Below are positions 43,915 through 52,712 of a DNA stretch of 64,000 nt, in pieces. The stretch is from Candidatus Aalborgiella aggregata. GTDB taxonomy: Bacteria; Pseudomonadota; Gammaproteobacteria; Burkholderiales; Burkholderiaceae_C. Within the stretch, counting starts at the first letter, position 1. Every line of letters begins with the position of its first letter. A program made the position numbers and the translations under genes. The notes under the pieces were generated by a model that had not been told where the DNA came from, searched no databases, and saw only the letters and a list, made by a program, of their open reading frames with translations. The DNA lies in NCBI GenBank assembly GCA_016705065.1, contig JADIYY010000001.1:930001-994000 (forward strand), in the 5' to 3' direction.

Positions 43915-44289
43915 ATGAAATTAGAAGCAGAACATGCTGACGGACAAACGGTACACAGCTATGGTTTGGGCTGGGTCATTGTTAATGGCGAAAAAATCAC
44001 GCACAGCTTGGTTTTGATGCCCCAAGCGGTGCGTCATGACTGGCAATGCCGTCAGTTTGCCGACCTCACGGCTGAACATTTTGCCCAATTGTCTGAATTC
44101 GATGCTGAATTGGTGATTTTTGGCAGTGGCAAACGCATTCAATTCCCACCCGCCGCATGGCTTGCCCCTTTGATCCGCAAGCGCATTGGCTTGGAAACCA
44201 TGGACACAGGGGCAGCTTGCCGCACTTACAACATCTTGGCTGGTGAAGGCCGCAATGTGCTGCTTGCCTTGGTCATTGAACCTGAATAA
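43915..44289 (+). CDS. Mth938/DUF498 domain protein
   Basis: 124 residues from ATG 43915. The sequence HSYGLGWVIVNGEKITHSLVL and DAELVIFGSGKRIQFPPAAW then IGLETMDTGAACRTYNILAGEG matches the Mth938 (DUF498, NDUFAF3-like) family. The mitochondrial relative assembles complex I; the bacterial function is not established. An upstream extension to 43804 overlaps the promoter region shared with divergent alaA and is unlikely. It precedes bcp on the same strand. Confidence 0.86.
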   Translation: MKLEAEHADGQTVHSYGLGWVIVNGEKITHSLVLMPQAVRHDWQCRQFADLTAEHFAQLSEFDAELVIFGSGKRIQFPPAAWLAPLIRKRIGLETMDTGAACRTYNILAGEGRNVLLALVIEPE

Positions 44290-44448
44290 GCGCCAGAAGA
44301 AATAGAAGCTGACACGAAACTGAGTTAAAATCGGAGGTTACGTTTTTAAGCCTGTCTTTGTTCAAGACAATGTCAGTGTGATGGTTAGCAAGATGCAAAC
44401 CGTAATTAAAAACCCATTTTTTGCGAGACTCTTTACGGGATTAGTATC

Positions 44449-44949
44449 ATGGCTGTCGTTATCAATAAACTCCTTCCCGAATTTGAAGCCGTTGCCACCA
44501 GTGGCGTTAAAGTAAGCAACGATTCACACCTTGGACAAACCATCGTGCTGTTCTTTTACCCCAAAGACAATACCCCTGGTTGCACTACCGAAGCGATGCA
44601 ATTTCGCGATAAAAACAAAGATTTTGTGAAAGCCGGCGCAGTGGTTTTTGGCGTGTCACGTGACAACATGAAATCGCACGACAGTTTCAAAGCCACTTTG
44701 GAATTGCCCTTTGAACTGATTGCCGACACCGAAGAAAAAATGTGCCACATGTTTGGCGTGGTCAAAAACAAAATCATGTACGGCAAAAAGGTCAAAGGCA
44801 TTGAGCGCAGCACGTTTTTAATCGGCTCAGATGGCACTTTGGTTGCTGAATGGCGCGGTTTGAAAGTACCCGGCCATGTGGATGATGTATTAAAAGCTGT
44901 CAAAGCATTGAAGAAAAAAGACAAAGAAAAAGAAAAATTAGCTGCCTGA
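44449..44949 (+). CDS. bcp: peroxiredoxin, Bcp/PrxQ type
   Basis: 166 residues. Thioredoxin fold with active site FFYPKDNTPGCTTEAMQFRD; the peroxidatic Cys is Cys45. The resolving Cys that many Bcp proteins have five residues later is missing (Met50 there), so it probably resolves by another Cys or an external thiol. DVLKAVKALKKK forms a lysine-rich C-terminus. It reduces hydrogen peroxide and organic hydroperoxides in the cytoplasm. A terminator follows at 45039. Confidence 0.94.
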   Translation: MAVVINKLLPEFEAVATSGVKVSNDSHLGQTIVLFFYPKDNTPGCTTEAMQFRDKNKDFVKAGAVVFGVSRDNMKSHDSFKATLELPFELIADTEEKMCHMFGVVKNKIMYGKKVKGIERSTFLIGSDGTLVAEWRGLKVPGHVDDVLKAVKALKKKDKEKEKLAA

Positions 44950-45038
44950 ACAACAAGTTCACTAAAGTAGCCATGTTGTCACACAGAATGTGCATAATGT
45001 GAGCATGCACCGGTCAATTTGTATTTTTGTAACGCATC

Positions 45039-45067
45039 AAGCCGCCTTGGCAACCAGGCGGCTTTTT
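45039..45067 (+). terminator. intrinsic terminator after bcp
   Basis: AAGCCGCCT (45039-45047) pairs perfectly with AGGCGGCTT (45056-45064) with an 8-base loop and a following T run. Confidence 0.93.
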
Positions 45068-45113
45068 CGTTTTTAGATCGATTGCTATTTATTCATCGTT
45101 TTAACTTTAAACC

Positions 45114-46832
45114 ATGCCACTACCACCAGCCCCATCACAACGCGCCAGTCTTTTGGAATCAAGCAAATTTGCCAGCAACAGCGAGGCACCAGCGGCAAAA
45201 GAGCAAGCCAATGAACAGCGCGCACCTCGCGGCAAGGTTTCTCAAAGTTCCAAATCATCCAAGCGCGGCGAAACAGGTTCGAATGCATCTCAGACCATTG
45301 CCAAGTCGAAATCTTATGAAAAATCAGGCTATAGCCAGCATAAAATAAGCCTAGACAGCTATCATAACGATAGCGATAATGCAAAATTTGACACCACCAA
45401 AGCTGTTGCAGCACCTGCCAAAGCCAAGGTCAAAAAACCCAGCGGACCTGCCAAATTGTTTGTGCTGGACACCAATGTGCTCTTGCACGACCCCATGTGC
45501 TTGTACCGCTTTGAAGAGCACGACATTTATTTGCCCATGATTGTGCTGGAGGAGTTGGACGGCCACAAAAAAGGTATGACCGAAGTGGCACGCAATGCGC
45601 GCCAAACCAGTCGATCGCTGGACGCGCTCGCAGCAGCCAAAGACGCCGACATGGCGCAGGGGCTGCGTTTAGACACAACTGGTCACACCGAGGCAAAGGG
45701 GCGTTTGCTTTTCCAAACACAAATACTGGACTACAGCCTGCCCCAAAGCTTGCCGCAAGGCAAAGCCGATAACCAGATTCTGGGCGTGGTGGAAGCCCTG
45801 CGCAAGGTCAATGCTGGCAAAGAGGTTGTCTTGGTGTCCAAAGACATCAATATGCGCGTCAAAGCGCGTGCGCTGGGCTTGGCGACCGACGACTACCAAA
45901 ACGACAAAACGCTGGAAGACGGCGATTTGCTGTATTCAGGCACACTCGCCCTGCCCGCTGACTTTTGGAGCAAGCAAGCCAAGCATGTTGAAAGTTGGCA
46001 AGAAGGCCATGCCACTTATTACCGCTTAGGTGGGGCACTGGCGTCCAGCATGTTGCTGAACCAATTTGTCTATTTTGAAGCACCGGGTGAGCCAAGTTTG
46101 TACGCGCGCGTGGTGGAAGTGCGACCGCAAACAGTGGTGTTGAAAACGCTGAAAGATTACAAACACCTGAAAAACGTGGTGTGGGGTGTGGCTGCACGCA
46201 ACCGCGAACAAAATTTCGCCATGAATTTGCTGATGGACCCCGAGGTCGATTTCGTCACGCTGGCCGGCACAGCAGGCACGGGCAAAACATTGATGGCCTT
46301 GGCTTGCGGTTTAACGCAGGTGCTGGATGATCGTCGTTACACCGAAATCATCATGACCCGCGCAACGGTGAGTGTGGGCGAAGACATTGGCTTCTTGCCC
46401 GGCACTGAGGAAGAAAAAATGGGTCCATGGATGGGCGCATTGGACGACAATTTGGAAGTGCTGACCAAAACCGAAACATCCGCTGGTGAATGGGGACGCG
46501 CCGCCACGAACGAGCTGATACGCAGCCGCATCAAGGTCAAAAGCATGAACTTCATGCGTGGACGCACGTTTTTGAACAAATACGTCATCATCGACGAAGC
46601 GCAAAACTTAACACCCAAGCAAATGAAAACGCTGATCACGCGCGCGGGGCCAGGAACCAAAATCGTCTGCATGGGCAACTTGGCACAAATCGACACGCCT
46701 TACCTAACCGAAGGTTCATCTGGCATGACCTACGCAGTGGACAAATTCAAAGGCTGGCCGCATGGCGGCCACATCACCCTCGCCCGTGGCGAGCGCTCGC
46801 GTCTGGCTGATTTTGCGAGCGAAGTTTTGTAA
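45114..46832 (+). CDS. PIN domain-PhoH ATPase fusion
   Basis: 572 residues. Residues 1-~108 are a disordered Ser/Lys/Ala-rich extension; residues ~115-245 a PIN nuclease domain (FVLDTNVLLHDPMCLY with the first acidic residue, VLEELDGHKKG, VSKDINMRVKARALGL); residues ~370-572 a PhoH ATPase with Walker A LAGTAGTGKTLMALA and Walker B KYVIIDEAQNLTPKQMKTL. PIN-PhoH proteins (PhoH2/YlaK-like) are RNA helicase/ribonucleases in other bacteria. Residues ~67-88 (SYEKSGYSQHKISLDSYHND) derive from repeat copy R8. No SD is evident at the chosen ATG. Its stop abuts that of the convergent envelope protein gene. Confidence 0.9.
   Translation: MPLPPAPSQRASLLESSKFASNSEAPAAKEQANEQRAPRGKVSQSSKSSKRGETGSNASQTIAKSKSYEKSGYSQHKISLDSYHNDSDNAKFDTTKAVAAPAKAKVKKPSGPAKLFVLDTNVLLHDPMCLYRFEEHDIYLPMIVLEELDGHKKGMTEVARNARQTSRSLDALAAAKDADMAQGLRLDTTGHTEAKGRLLFQTQILDYSLPQSLPQGKADNQILGVVEALRKVNAGKEVVLVSKDINMRVKARALGLATDDYQNDKTLEDGDLLYSGTLALPADFWSKQAKHVESWQEGHATYYRLGGALASSMLLNQFVYFEAPGEPSLYARVVEVRPQTVVLKTLKDYKHLKNVVWGVAARNREQNFAMNLLMDPEVDFVTLAGTAGTGKTLMALACGLTQVLDDRRYTEIIMTRATVSVGEDIGFLPGTEEEKMGPWMGALDDNLEVLTKTETSAGEWGRAATNELIRSRIKVKSMNFMRGRTFLNKYVIIDEAQNLTPKQMKTLITRAGPGTKIVCMGNLAQIDTPYLTEGSSGMTYAVDKFKGWPHGGHITLARGERSRLADFASEVL
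45314..45376 (+). repeat. dispersed hairpin repeat, copy R8, inside the PIN-PhoH gene
   Basis: TATGAAAAATCAGGCTATAG, CCAGCATAAAATAAGCCTAG and an AGCTATCATAACGATAGCG hairpin. It is diverged in the middle but keeps both ends of the consensus. It is read in frame within the disordered N-terminal extension. Confidence 0.7.
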
Positions 46833-47411
46833 TCAGTCGGTTGTAAAACTCATCTGAAACATCAAACCTGCAGTGCCCAGCAGGTTGAGTTGCGCTGACA
46901 TGTTTTTGTTGAAATCCCATCCTATTGATGGCACAACACCTAAACCCCAACCACTCTTTGTGTTGATTGGGATTTTTTTATCGTAAGGTGGCTTATAGCC
47001 ATGAATAATGCCGCCAGATAATTTGGTAAATAGTTTGGGATTTGTGTCAGCAGGACGCCATTTCGCACCGAAATAAACGTATTGACTGGGTTGTCCAAAT
47101 GAATTGCTGAAAAAACTGGCACCAGCAAAGTATTTTTCGTCCAACATTTTTTCTGCCCCTACCAACCAAACATAAGAATGCTTGATGCCATCTGGCTCTG
47201 ATGTACTTTCCTTGGTTGCATCTGAGAAATGGAATGTATAGGGTGCAACAAAAACTGTCCATTTTCCAGCTTCAGAATTTTGCGCTACTGTGGAAGTTGT
47301 CGCTGGGGTCGTAGTGGTTGACTGAGCCAAAGCTGAAACACCAGTTAGCAATGCAGAGATGCACGCAATATGTACAAAGATTGCACGTATGTTGAAATGT
47401 TGTGGCACCAT
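46833..47411 (-). CDS. secreted hypothetical protein, probable outer-membrane beta-barrel
   Basis: 192 residues with a good SD (AAAGGAGAAA). A signal-peptide-like hydrophobic stretch (residues ~10-29, ending SALAQ) is followed by a Thr-rich spacer and a strand-rich region: WTVFVAPYTFHFSDA, YVWLVGAEKMLDEKYFAGAS, YVYFGAKWRPAD and LNLLGTAGLMFQMSF. It looks like a small outer-membrane barrel. The GAxFxSN and KWRP elements resemble the protein at 14324-14863, suggesting distant paralogy. No function is known. Convergent with the PIN-PhoH gene. Confidence 0.65.
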   Translation of the reverse strand: MVPQHFNIRAIFVHIACISALLTGVSALAQSTTTTPATTSTVAQNSEAGKWTVFVAPYTFHFSDATKESTSEPDGIKHSYVWLVGAEKMLDEKYFAGASFFSNSFGQPSQYVYFGAKWRPADTNPKLFTKLSGGIIHGYKPPYDKKIPINTKSGWGLGVVPSIGWDFNKNMSAQLNLLGTAGLMFQMSFTTD

Positions 47412-47458
47412 TTTCTCCTTTGAAATTATTTATGTTGATTGTATAAAATATTTGAAGC

Positions 47459-48868
47459 TTAACTTCCTGCTACCGTCATTCGGTTAATGAGTACCGATCC
47501 GACTTTTTTAGACCCTTGGCTGAATACATCCGCACCAACCGCCTCAATGCCCATCAGCATGTTTTTGAAATTACCAGCAATGGTAATTTCATGTACTGGA
47601 AAAGCGATGACTCCGTTTTCGACCCAATAACCACTGGCTCCGCGTGAATAGTCGCCCGTGACAGGGTTGGCACCAGAGCCCATCAGCTCAGTGACAAACA
47701 AACCCGTTCCCAGCTTGCGCAGCATTTCATCCAAATCATCTTGTGCTTGGGTGCGTGTGGATGTCATCGTCAAATTGTGCGAACCACCTGCATTGCCCGT
47801 TGTTTGCATACCCAGTTTGCGCGCGCTGTAGCTGCTTAAAAAATAGCCTTCCACCACACCGCTGGCAATCACTTGCCGAGCTTTCACGCGCACGCCTTCG
47901 TCGTCAAAAGGCGAGCTGGCTTTGCCGCGTTTCACAAACGGGTCTTCCAATACATTGATGTGTTTGGGCAAAACTTGTTTGCCTAAGGAATCCAATAAAA
48001 ACGAACTTTTGCGGTACAAAGAGCCGCCACTGATGGCCTGCACCAAACCGCCAATCAAACCAGAAGCCAAAGGCGATTCAAACAACACAGGGCATTCGGT
48101 AGTGGCGATTTTGCGCGACTTTAAGCGGCTCAAGGCGCGCTCTGCTGCATAACGCCCTACCGCTTGGGCGGATGCCAAATCCAAAGCATTACGTTCTGAG
48201 CTGTACCAAGCATCGCGCTGCATGTCATCGCCTTTTCCCGCAATGGGCGAAACCGACAAGGAATGCCGCGAACTGGCATAGCCGCCTCTGAAACCATGTG
48301 TGTGTGCACTGAAAAAATGGCTTTGCTGGGCGGACACCGCAGCACCTTCGCTGTTGGTGATCCACTTTTTGCTGGTTTGCATGGCTGCAGTTTCGCATTC
48401 CAGCGCCAAAGCGGCCGCTTGCTCGCTGTTGACAGCCCAAGGATGAAACAAATCCAAATCGTGTTGGGCTATCTCGGCCTGAGTGACTATGTCAGCTTCA
48501 TCAGGCAGTGCCGCAAATGGATCTTCAGCTGTGAATCGGGCAATGTCATAAGCTGCTTGCACGGTGCGTTCGATGGCAGCAGTTGAAAAATCAGAGGTGC
48601 TGGCATTGCCGCGGCGCGTGCCAATGTAAACCGATACGCCCAAAGATTTGTCGCGGTTGCGCTCGACATTTTCCAGCTCGCCTTTGCGCACCGAAACGCT
48701 CAAGCCACAGCCTTCTGATGCTTCGGCACCGGCGTCAGTAGCGCCAATTTTTTTGGCATGCGAGATGGCTTTATCAACCAATTCTTCAAAAAACGGGCGT
48801 GTGTAGCTGAATCCGTTGGACTGCGTTGATTGAGATGGCTTGCTTTTTGAAGGTTTCGATTTGGACAT
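47459..48868 (-). CDS. pmbA: metalloprotease PmbA/TldE
   Basis: 469 residues. The N-terminal SKSKPSKSKPSQS tail is low complexity; the core reads ATDAGAEASEGCGLSVSVRKGE, NRDKSLGVSVYIGTRRGNAS and ends with GASGYWVENGVIAFPVHEIT then AGNFKNMLMGIEAVGADV, all typical of PmbA/TldE. This protein lacks the zinc motif itself and works with TldD to degrade unfolded or modified peptides. It is divergent from darP, a common pairing in betaproteobacteria. Confidence 0.94.
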   Translation of the reverse strand: MSKSKPSKSKPSQSTQSNGFSYTRPFFEELVDKAISHAKKIGATDAGAEASEGCGLSVSVRKGELENVERNRDKSLGVSVYIGTRRGNASTSDFSTAAIERTVQAAYDIARFTAEDPFAALPDEADIVTQAEIAQHDLDLFHPWAVNSEQAAALALECETAAMQTSKKWITNSEGAAVSAQQSHFFSAHTHGFRGGYASSRHSLSVSPIAGKGDDMQRDAWYSSERNALDLASAQAVGRYAAERALSRLKSRKIATTECPVLFESPLASGLIGGLVQAISGGSLYRKSSFLLDSLGKQVLPKHINVLEDPFVKRGKASSPFDDEGVRVKARQVIASGVVEGYFLSSYSARKLGMQTTGNAGGSHNLTMTSTRTQAQDDLDEMLRKLGTGLFVTELMGSGANPVTGDYSRGASGYWVENGVIAFPVHEITIAGNFKNMLMGIEAVGADVFSQGSKKVGSVLINRMTVAGS

Positions 48869-48955
48869 GGAGATTTTGAGTTGATGCGCCTTATGATACA
48901 GAGATCATACTGGGATGATACTTGGAAACTTATTCCGAAACACCAAAAGCAACAC

Positions 48956-49588
48956 ATGGCAAGCAAATTCAAAAAAGGTTATTACGTTAACGGGCAATTT
49001 GTCGCTGAAGACAGCGAGATTGACCTGGAACTCAAACGTGAAATGAAAGGCCGGTACGAAACCAGCCGCACCGATGACAAACGGGAAAGTGAAGCACTGC
49101 AAGCATTGGGAGAAAGCCTGACCACATTGAGCAACGATCAATTGCAGGCCCTAGGTTTGAACGAAAAATTGTTGGATGCATTGAACGAAGTGCACCGCAT
49201 CACCAATTTTGAAGGCCGGCGCCGCCACATGCAATTCATCGGCAAGCTTATGCGAAAGTTGGAGCCTGAAGAAGTCGAACGCGCTAAAACTGCCATCTTG
49301 AATAAAACAACGGGTTCAGCGGCAGAGAAAATGGCCTTGCACGTGGCTGAACGCTGGCGTGATGATTTGATTGCAAACGACGATGCATTTGAACGTTGGA
49401 TAGGCATTCGCCCCCAAACCGATACACAACAATTGCGCGCGCTGATACGCCAAGCACGCAAAGACCAAGACGCCATGGTCAAAGCCCCTGCCGGAACCGC
49501 CCACCGTCAAGGCCGTGCCTACCGTGAGATATTCTTGTTGGTGCGTGAGGGCTTGGAAGTAGCAGACCGCGACGCTGAAGAAAACTAG
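48956..49588 (+). CDS. darP: ribosome-associated protein DarP (YjgA, DUF615)
   Basis: 210 residues from ATG 48956; an upstream frame extension from 48881 overlaps the divergent promoter region. Helical, highly charged sequence with SEIDLELKREMKGRYE, EALQALGESLTTLSNDQL, RRRHMQFIGKLMRKLEPEEVE and RQARKDQDAMVKAPAG, matching the DUF615 family. DarP binds 50S precursors and promotes late assembly of the peptidyl transferase centre. Followed directly by repeat copy R9. Confidence 0.93.
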   Translation: MASKFKKGYYVNGQFVAEDSEIDLELKREMKGRYETSRTDDKRESEALQALGESLTTLSNDQLQALGLNEKLLDALNEVHRITNFEGRRRHMQFIGKLMRKLEPEEVERAKTAILNKTTGSAAEKMALHVAERWRDDLIANDDAFERWIGIRPQTDTQQLRALIRQARKDQDAMVKAPAGTAHRQGRAYREIFLLVREGLEVADRDAEEN

Positions 49589-49593
49589 TTTGA

Positions 49594-49652
49594 ATACTAT
49601 ATATTTAATAGCATACTAGGCAATCAATACGCCGACTAGAGGCCTATTTCAT
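49594..49652 (-). repeat. dispersed hairpin repeat, copy R9, providing the dctM stop
   Basis: ACTATATATTTAATAGCATA hairpin region, then CTAGGCAATCAATACGCCGA and CTAGAGGCCTATTTCAT. On the minus strand its ATGAAATAG end encodes the final Met-Lys-stop of dctM. Confidence 0.88.
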
Positions 49653-50936
49653 CAATGATGGTAGCCACAGACTGAGTTGTGGGAAGGCGATCAGCAAGCC
49701 CAGCACAAATATCATCACCACCACAAATGGCCAACAGCCTTTGAAAATATTGCCCAGCCCGACTTTGGGCAATAGCGTATTGATCACAAACAGATTCATG
49801 CCCACGGGTGGTGAAATCAACCCGATCTGAACAATCATCACAATCAATACACCAAACCATACAGGGTCAAAACCCAGTGCTGTAACGATGGGGAAAAACA
49901 AAGGAATAGTAAGCAGCACCATGGACAACTCTTCCATCACGGTGCCCAACACGATGTAAATAAACATCATCGCCGTTATAATGAAAATGGGTGACAAACC
50001 AGAGTTTGTAATCAGATCTTTCAAGTCATTTGGCATTGACGTGAAATTGACAAAGTTGGCAAACATGGTCGCAGCTATCAAGAGTGTGAACAGCATCGCG
50101 GTGGTACGCGCTGATTCCACCAGCACTTGATACAAAATCTTCCAAGTGAGTCGCTTGCGCGCCATTGCAAAAATAAATGCACCTGCGGCACCAAAACCTG
50201 CACCTTCAGTCGCTGTAAACAGGCCACCATAAATACCGCCCAGCACCACAACGACCAGCAAGACCACACCCCAAATACCACGCAATGCGGCCCATCGTTC
50301 ATGCCATGTGCTGCGTTTGCCGGGGGGCGCATGCTCAGGGTCTTTGCTGGTAATGTAAACCACTGCAAGCATCAACAAAAGCGCAGACAAAATACCAGGG
50401 ATCACACCTGCGGCAAACAATTTTCCAATATTGGTTTCAGTGATGATGCCGTAAATCACCATGATAGTTGATGGTGGAATCATAATGCCCAAGGTGCCAC
50501 CAGCGGCCATCACACCCGTTGCCAAAGAGTCGCTGTAGCCCATTTTTTTCATGCTCGGGTAAGCAACTTTGCTCATTGTGGCTGCGGTGGCGATAGATGA
50601 GCCGCAAATGGCCCCAAAACCCGCACACGCCGCAATCGTTGCATGTGCCAAGCCGCCACGGTAGTGACCAATAAACGCATTCGCTGCAGCAAATAGTTCG
50701 TGTGCCAAGCCAGCGCGTGCAACAAAATTGCCCATCAAAATAAACAAAGGAATCACGCTTAACGTGTAAGCGAAACCAGTTTCGTGTACCACTTGCGCTG
50801 CGCTGGCCAAAGCAGGGTCCCAACCCCGCGTCAAGCCAATGCCAGCAATACCAACCAAACCCATACTGAACGCCAATGGCATGCGCACAAGTGTCAGCGC
50901 AAAGATGGCTGCAAATCCAAGGAGTGCTTCAATCAC
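49644..50936 (-). CDS. dctM: TRAP transporter large permease subunit DctM
   Basis: 430 residues, about 12 spans. Start GTG (50934-50936) overlapping the dctQ stop as GTGA. Family signatures: LVRMPLAFSMGLVGIAGI, GLAHATIAACAGFGAICGSS, AAGGTLGIMIPPSTIMVIYG and LISPPVGMNLFVINTLL. It is the channel subunit driving sodium- or proton-coupled uptake of an organic anion. The final Met-Lys and stop codon fall within repeat copy R9. Substrate unknown. Confidence 0.94.
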   Translation of the reverse strand: MIEALLGFAAIFALTLVRMPLAFSMGLVGIAGIGLTRGWDPALASAAQVVHETGFAYTLSVIPLFILMGNFVARAGLAHELFAAANAFIGHYRGGLAHATIAACAGFGAICGSSIATAATMSKVAYPSMKKMGYSDSLATGVMAAGGTLGIMIPPSTIMVIYGIITETNIGKLFAAGVIPGILSALLLMLAVVYITSKDPEHAPPGKRSTWHERWAALRGIWGVVLLVVVVLGGIYGGLFTATEGAGFGAAGAFIFAMARKRLTWKILYQVLVESARTTAMLFTLLIAATMFANFVNFTSMPNDLKDLITNSGLSPIFIITAMMFIYIVLGTVMEELSMVLLTIPLFFPIVTALGFDPVWFGVLIVMIVQIGLISPPVGMNLFVINTLLPKVGLGNIFKGCWPFVVVMIFVLGLLIAFPQLSLWLPSLMK

Positions 50937-51439
50937 AAGGCTACTCCTGAAGTCCCTGACTCGTCAGAATCGGCATCACCATTTACTGCAACAGGTTTGA
51001 AAATAAAAAACAGATGTACCAATCCTGTCAAAGCACACAAGGCACCCATTCCATACAAAAACGGCGCTTTGTCGATGCGCAATTGTGCGGTGGTATCACC
51101 ATTGATTGCAAATTGCTGCCCGGTTTTGAACATCAAATAGCCCAACCCAATCATGGCTAAGCCAACCAACAAATTGATCAAAATGCCTTGTAGCCTGAGC
51201 ACATTCGCGGGCAAATATTTATCCAGCGAATCAAATACAACATGTTCATTTCGCTCTGATACCAAGGGGATTGCACCAAAAATAACGACCACCATCAAAA
51301 GTTCAGTCAGCTCAAACGAACCTGGTATCGATTGACTCAATAATTTTCTGCCGCCAACATCAAAGAAGGTCAACGCCATGATGGCAAAGAGTGCTGTGCC
51401 AGCAAGCAAACCACAGAAGGTTTCTAATAATTTTTTCAA
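50933..51439 (-). CDS. dctQ: TRAP transporter small permease subunit DctQ
   Basis: 168 residues with four hydrophobic spans (LLAGTALFAIMALTFFDVGG, VVVIFGAIPLVSERNEHVVF, INLLVGLAMIGLGYLMF, YGMGALCALTGLVHLFF), the usual DctQ topology with the conserved F-D-V-x-G-R motif in the first span. The apparent start is a TTG (51437-51439) with no clear SD. Partner of DctM, with which it is translationally coupled. Confidence 0.88.
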   Translation of the reverse strand: MKKLLETFCGLLAGTALFAIMALTFFDVGGRKLLSQSIPGSFELTELLMVVVIFGAIPLVSERNEHVVFDSLDKYLPANVLRLQGILINLLVGLAMIGLGYLMFKTGQQFAINGDTTAQLRIDKAPFLYGMGALCALTGLVHLFFIFKPVAVNGDADSDESGTSGVAL

Positions 51440-51462
51440 AATTGATACAAATAAATGAGCAT

Positions 51463-51497
51463 TAAAAATGCGGCTCTCACACCTGATGAGGCCGCAT
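51463..51497 (-). terminator. intercistronic hairpin between dctP and dctQ
   Basis: In the minus-strand RNA ATGCGGC (51497-51491) pairs with GCCGCAT (51474-51468), with an inner CTCA/TGAG extension, followed by a five-U run. Placed inside the operon, it would reduce permease expression relative to the binding protein. Confidence 0.78.
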
Positions 51498-51529
51498 GCG
51501 ATTCAAAAACTGTTGATTTTCAGCAGAAT

Positions 51530-52540
51530 TTATTTCTCTTGTTTGGCAATTTCAGCACGGAATTCAGCCAGTACTTTTGCAGCATCTTTCAAGCCTTTGG
51601 CTTCAGCTTCTTTCACCCATTTGTTCTCTAATGCAGAAGTTTTGGATTTGACTTCAGCAACAAATTTTGCATCGGCCTTAGTGACTTGCACGCCATTGGC
51701 TTGCATGAGCGCAAAAGCACGGGTATCAACTTTGTCCCAACCGCGGCCAAAAATACGTGCTGCAGTTTCGCCAGAGATGGCATCAATGGCTTTTTTCTCT
51801 TCTGCGCTCAGTTTGTCATACCTGGCTTGGTTCATTAAAAAGACAAAACTGGTGTTGTACAAGCCACCTGGAAACGTGGTTGCGTGCTTGATGATTTTGT
51901 CGATGCGGAACGATTCGGTTGATTCTGCGGGGAACAATGTGCCGTCCATTACACCACCTGCGAGCAACTCGTATGAATCGGGTGCAGGTTTGAGCGTGAC
52001 ATTCATACCCAAAGTCTTCGAAATTTCGTTCACCATGCCACCGCCAATACGGAATTTCAAGCCATCCAAATCAGCTGCTTTGGTGATTGGACGCTTGGTA
52101 TTGAACACGATACCAGGACCGTGCGTGAACAAGGTCAAGACTTTCACACCGGTGTTTTCGGCCGCAAACTGTGGGTACTTGGCAGTCACTTTGCTAAATG
52201 CCACTGAAATGGATTCAGCTGAATTACCTAAGAATGGAAATTCACCCATTTGTGTATATACAAAACGGCCAGGTGTGTAACCATGCACTGTGTACGAGAT
52301 GTCAGCCAAACCGTTTTTAATGGCATCGTAAGTGCCGGGTGCTGGTGACACACCACGTGGCAACATGTTGCACTTCATTTTGCCTGAAGTGTTTTTCTCC
52401 AGCAAATCGCACCATTCTTTTTGCGCCTTGCTGGCGGTATGTGTTGGGGGCAACCATGAGGAAACCGTCAAAACTGTTTGTGCAAAAGTGTTGCCAGCAA
52501 AAATGGCCACGGGTAAAAAAGCTAAATATTTCAATTTCAT
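51530..52540 (-). CDS. dctP: TRAP transporter solute-binding protein DctP
   Basis: 336 residues with a signal peptide (MKLKYLAFLPVAIFAGNTFA). DctP fold features: SSWLPPTHTASKAQKEWCDL, FTHGPGIVFNTKRPITKAAD, LDGLKFRIGGGMVNEISKTL (with the conserved Arg that salt-bridges the carboxylate) and YELLAGGVMDGTLFPAEST. It binds an organic acid in the periplasm. Lying upstream of phenylacetate genes it may take up an aromatic acid, but the sequence does not specify the ligand. It is preceded by an 18-bp dyad at 52634. Confidence 0.92.
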   Translation of the reverse strand: MKLKYLAFLPVAIFAGNTFAQTVLTVSSWLPPTHTASKAQKEWCDLLEKNTSGKMKCNMLPRGVSPAPGTYDAIKNGLADISYTVHGYTPGRFVYTQMGEFPFLGNSAESISVAFSKVTAKYPQFAAENTGVKVLTLFTHGPGIVFNTKRPITKAADLDGLKFRIGGGMVNEISKTLGMNVTLKPAPDSYELLAGGVMDGTLFPAESTESFRIDKIIKHATTFPGGLYNTSFVFLMNQARYDKLSAEEKKAIDAISGETAARIFGRGWDKVDTRAFALMQANGVQVTKADAKFVAEVKSKTSALENKWVKEAEAKGLKDAAKVLAEFRAEIAKQEK

Positions 52541-52633
52541 TGGGCTACCTGTAAATTAAGAAAAGACAATCAGTTGATACATGATGTTCAGACAACACAC
52601 AAGTTTACTGTTTTAAGTTTGCTGTATTGCCTA

Positions 52634-52651
52634 GGATATACCCGTATATCC
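52634..52651. promoter_or_regulatory. 18-bp perfect dyad upstream of dctPQM
   Basis: GGATATAC-CC-GTATATCC, 8-bp arms around a 2-bp centre, 94 bp before the dctP start. GntR-type regulators of TRAP systems often bind compact dyads of the TATAC/GTATA kind, so this is a good operator candidate. Confidence 0.5.
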
Positions 52652-52712
52652 AAGCCTTGGCTCAAGCTTTCTAGAGTTTAGTGCTGCGCATGGGCAACTG
52701 CCACTATTCTAT

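Noticed and set aside
52624..52640. TATTGCCTAGGATATA before dctP as a decayed repeat
   Set aside because: Eight to nine core bases match, the remainder does not; the dyad is a better explanation.
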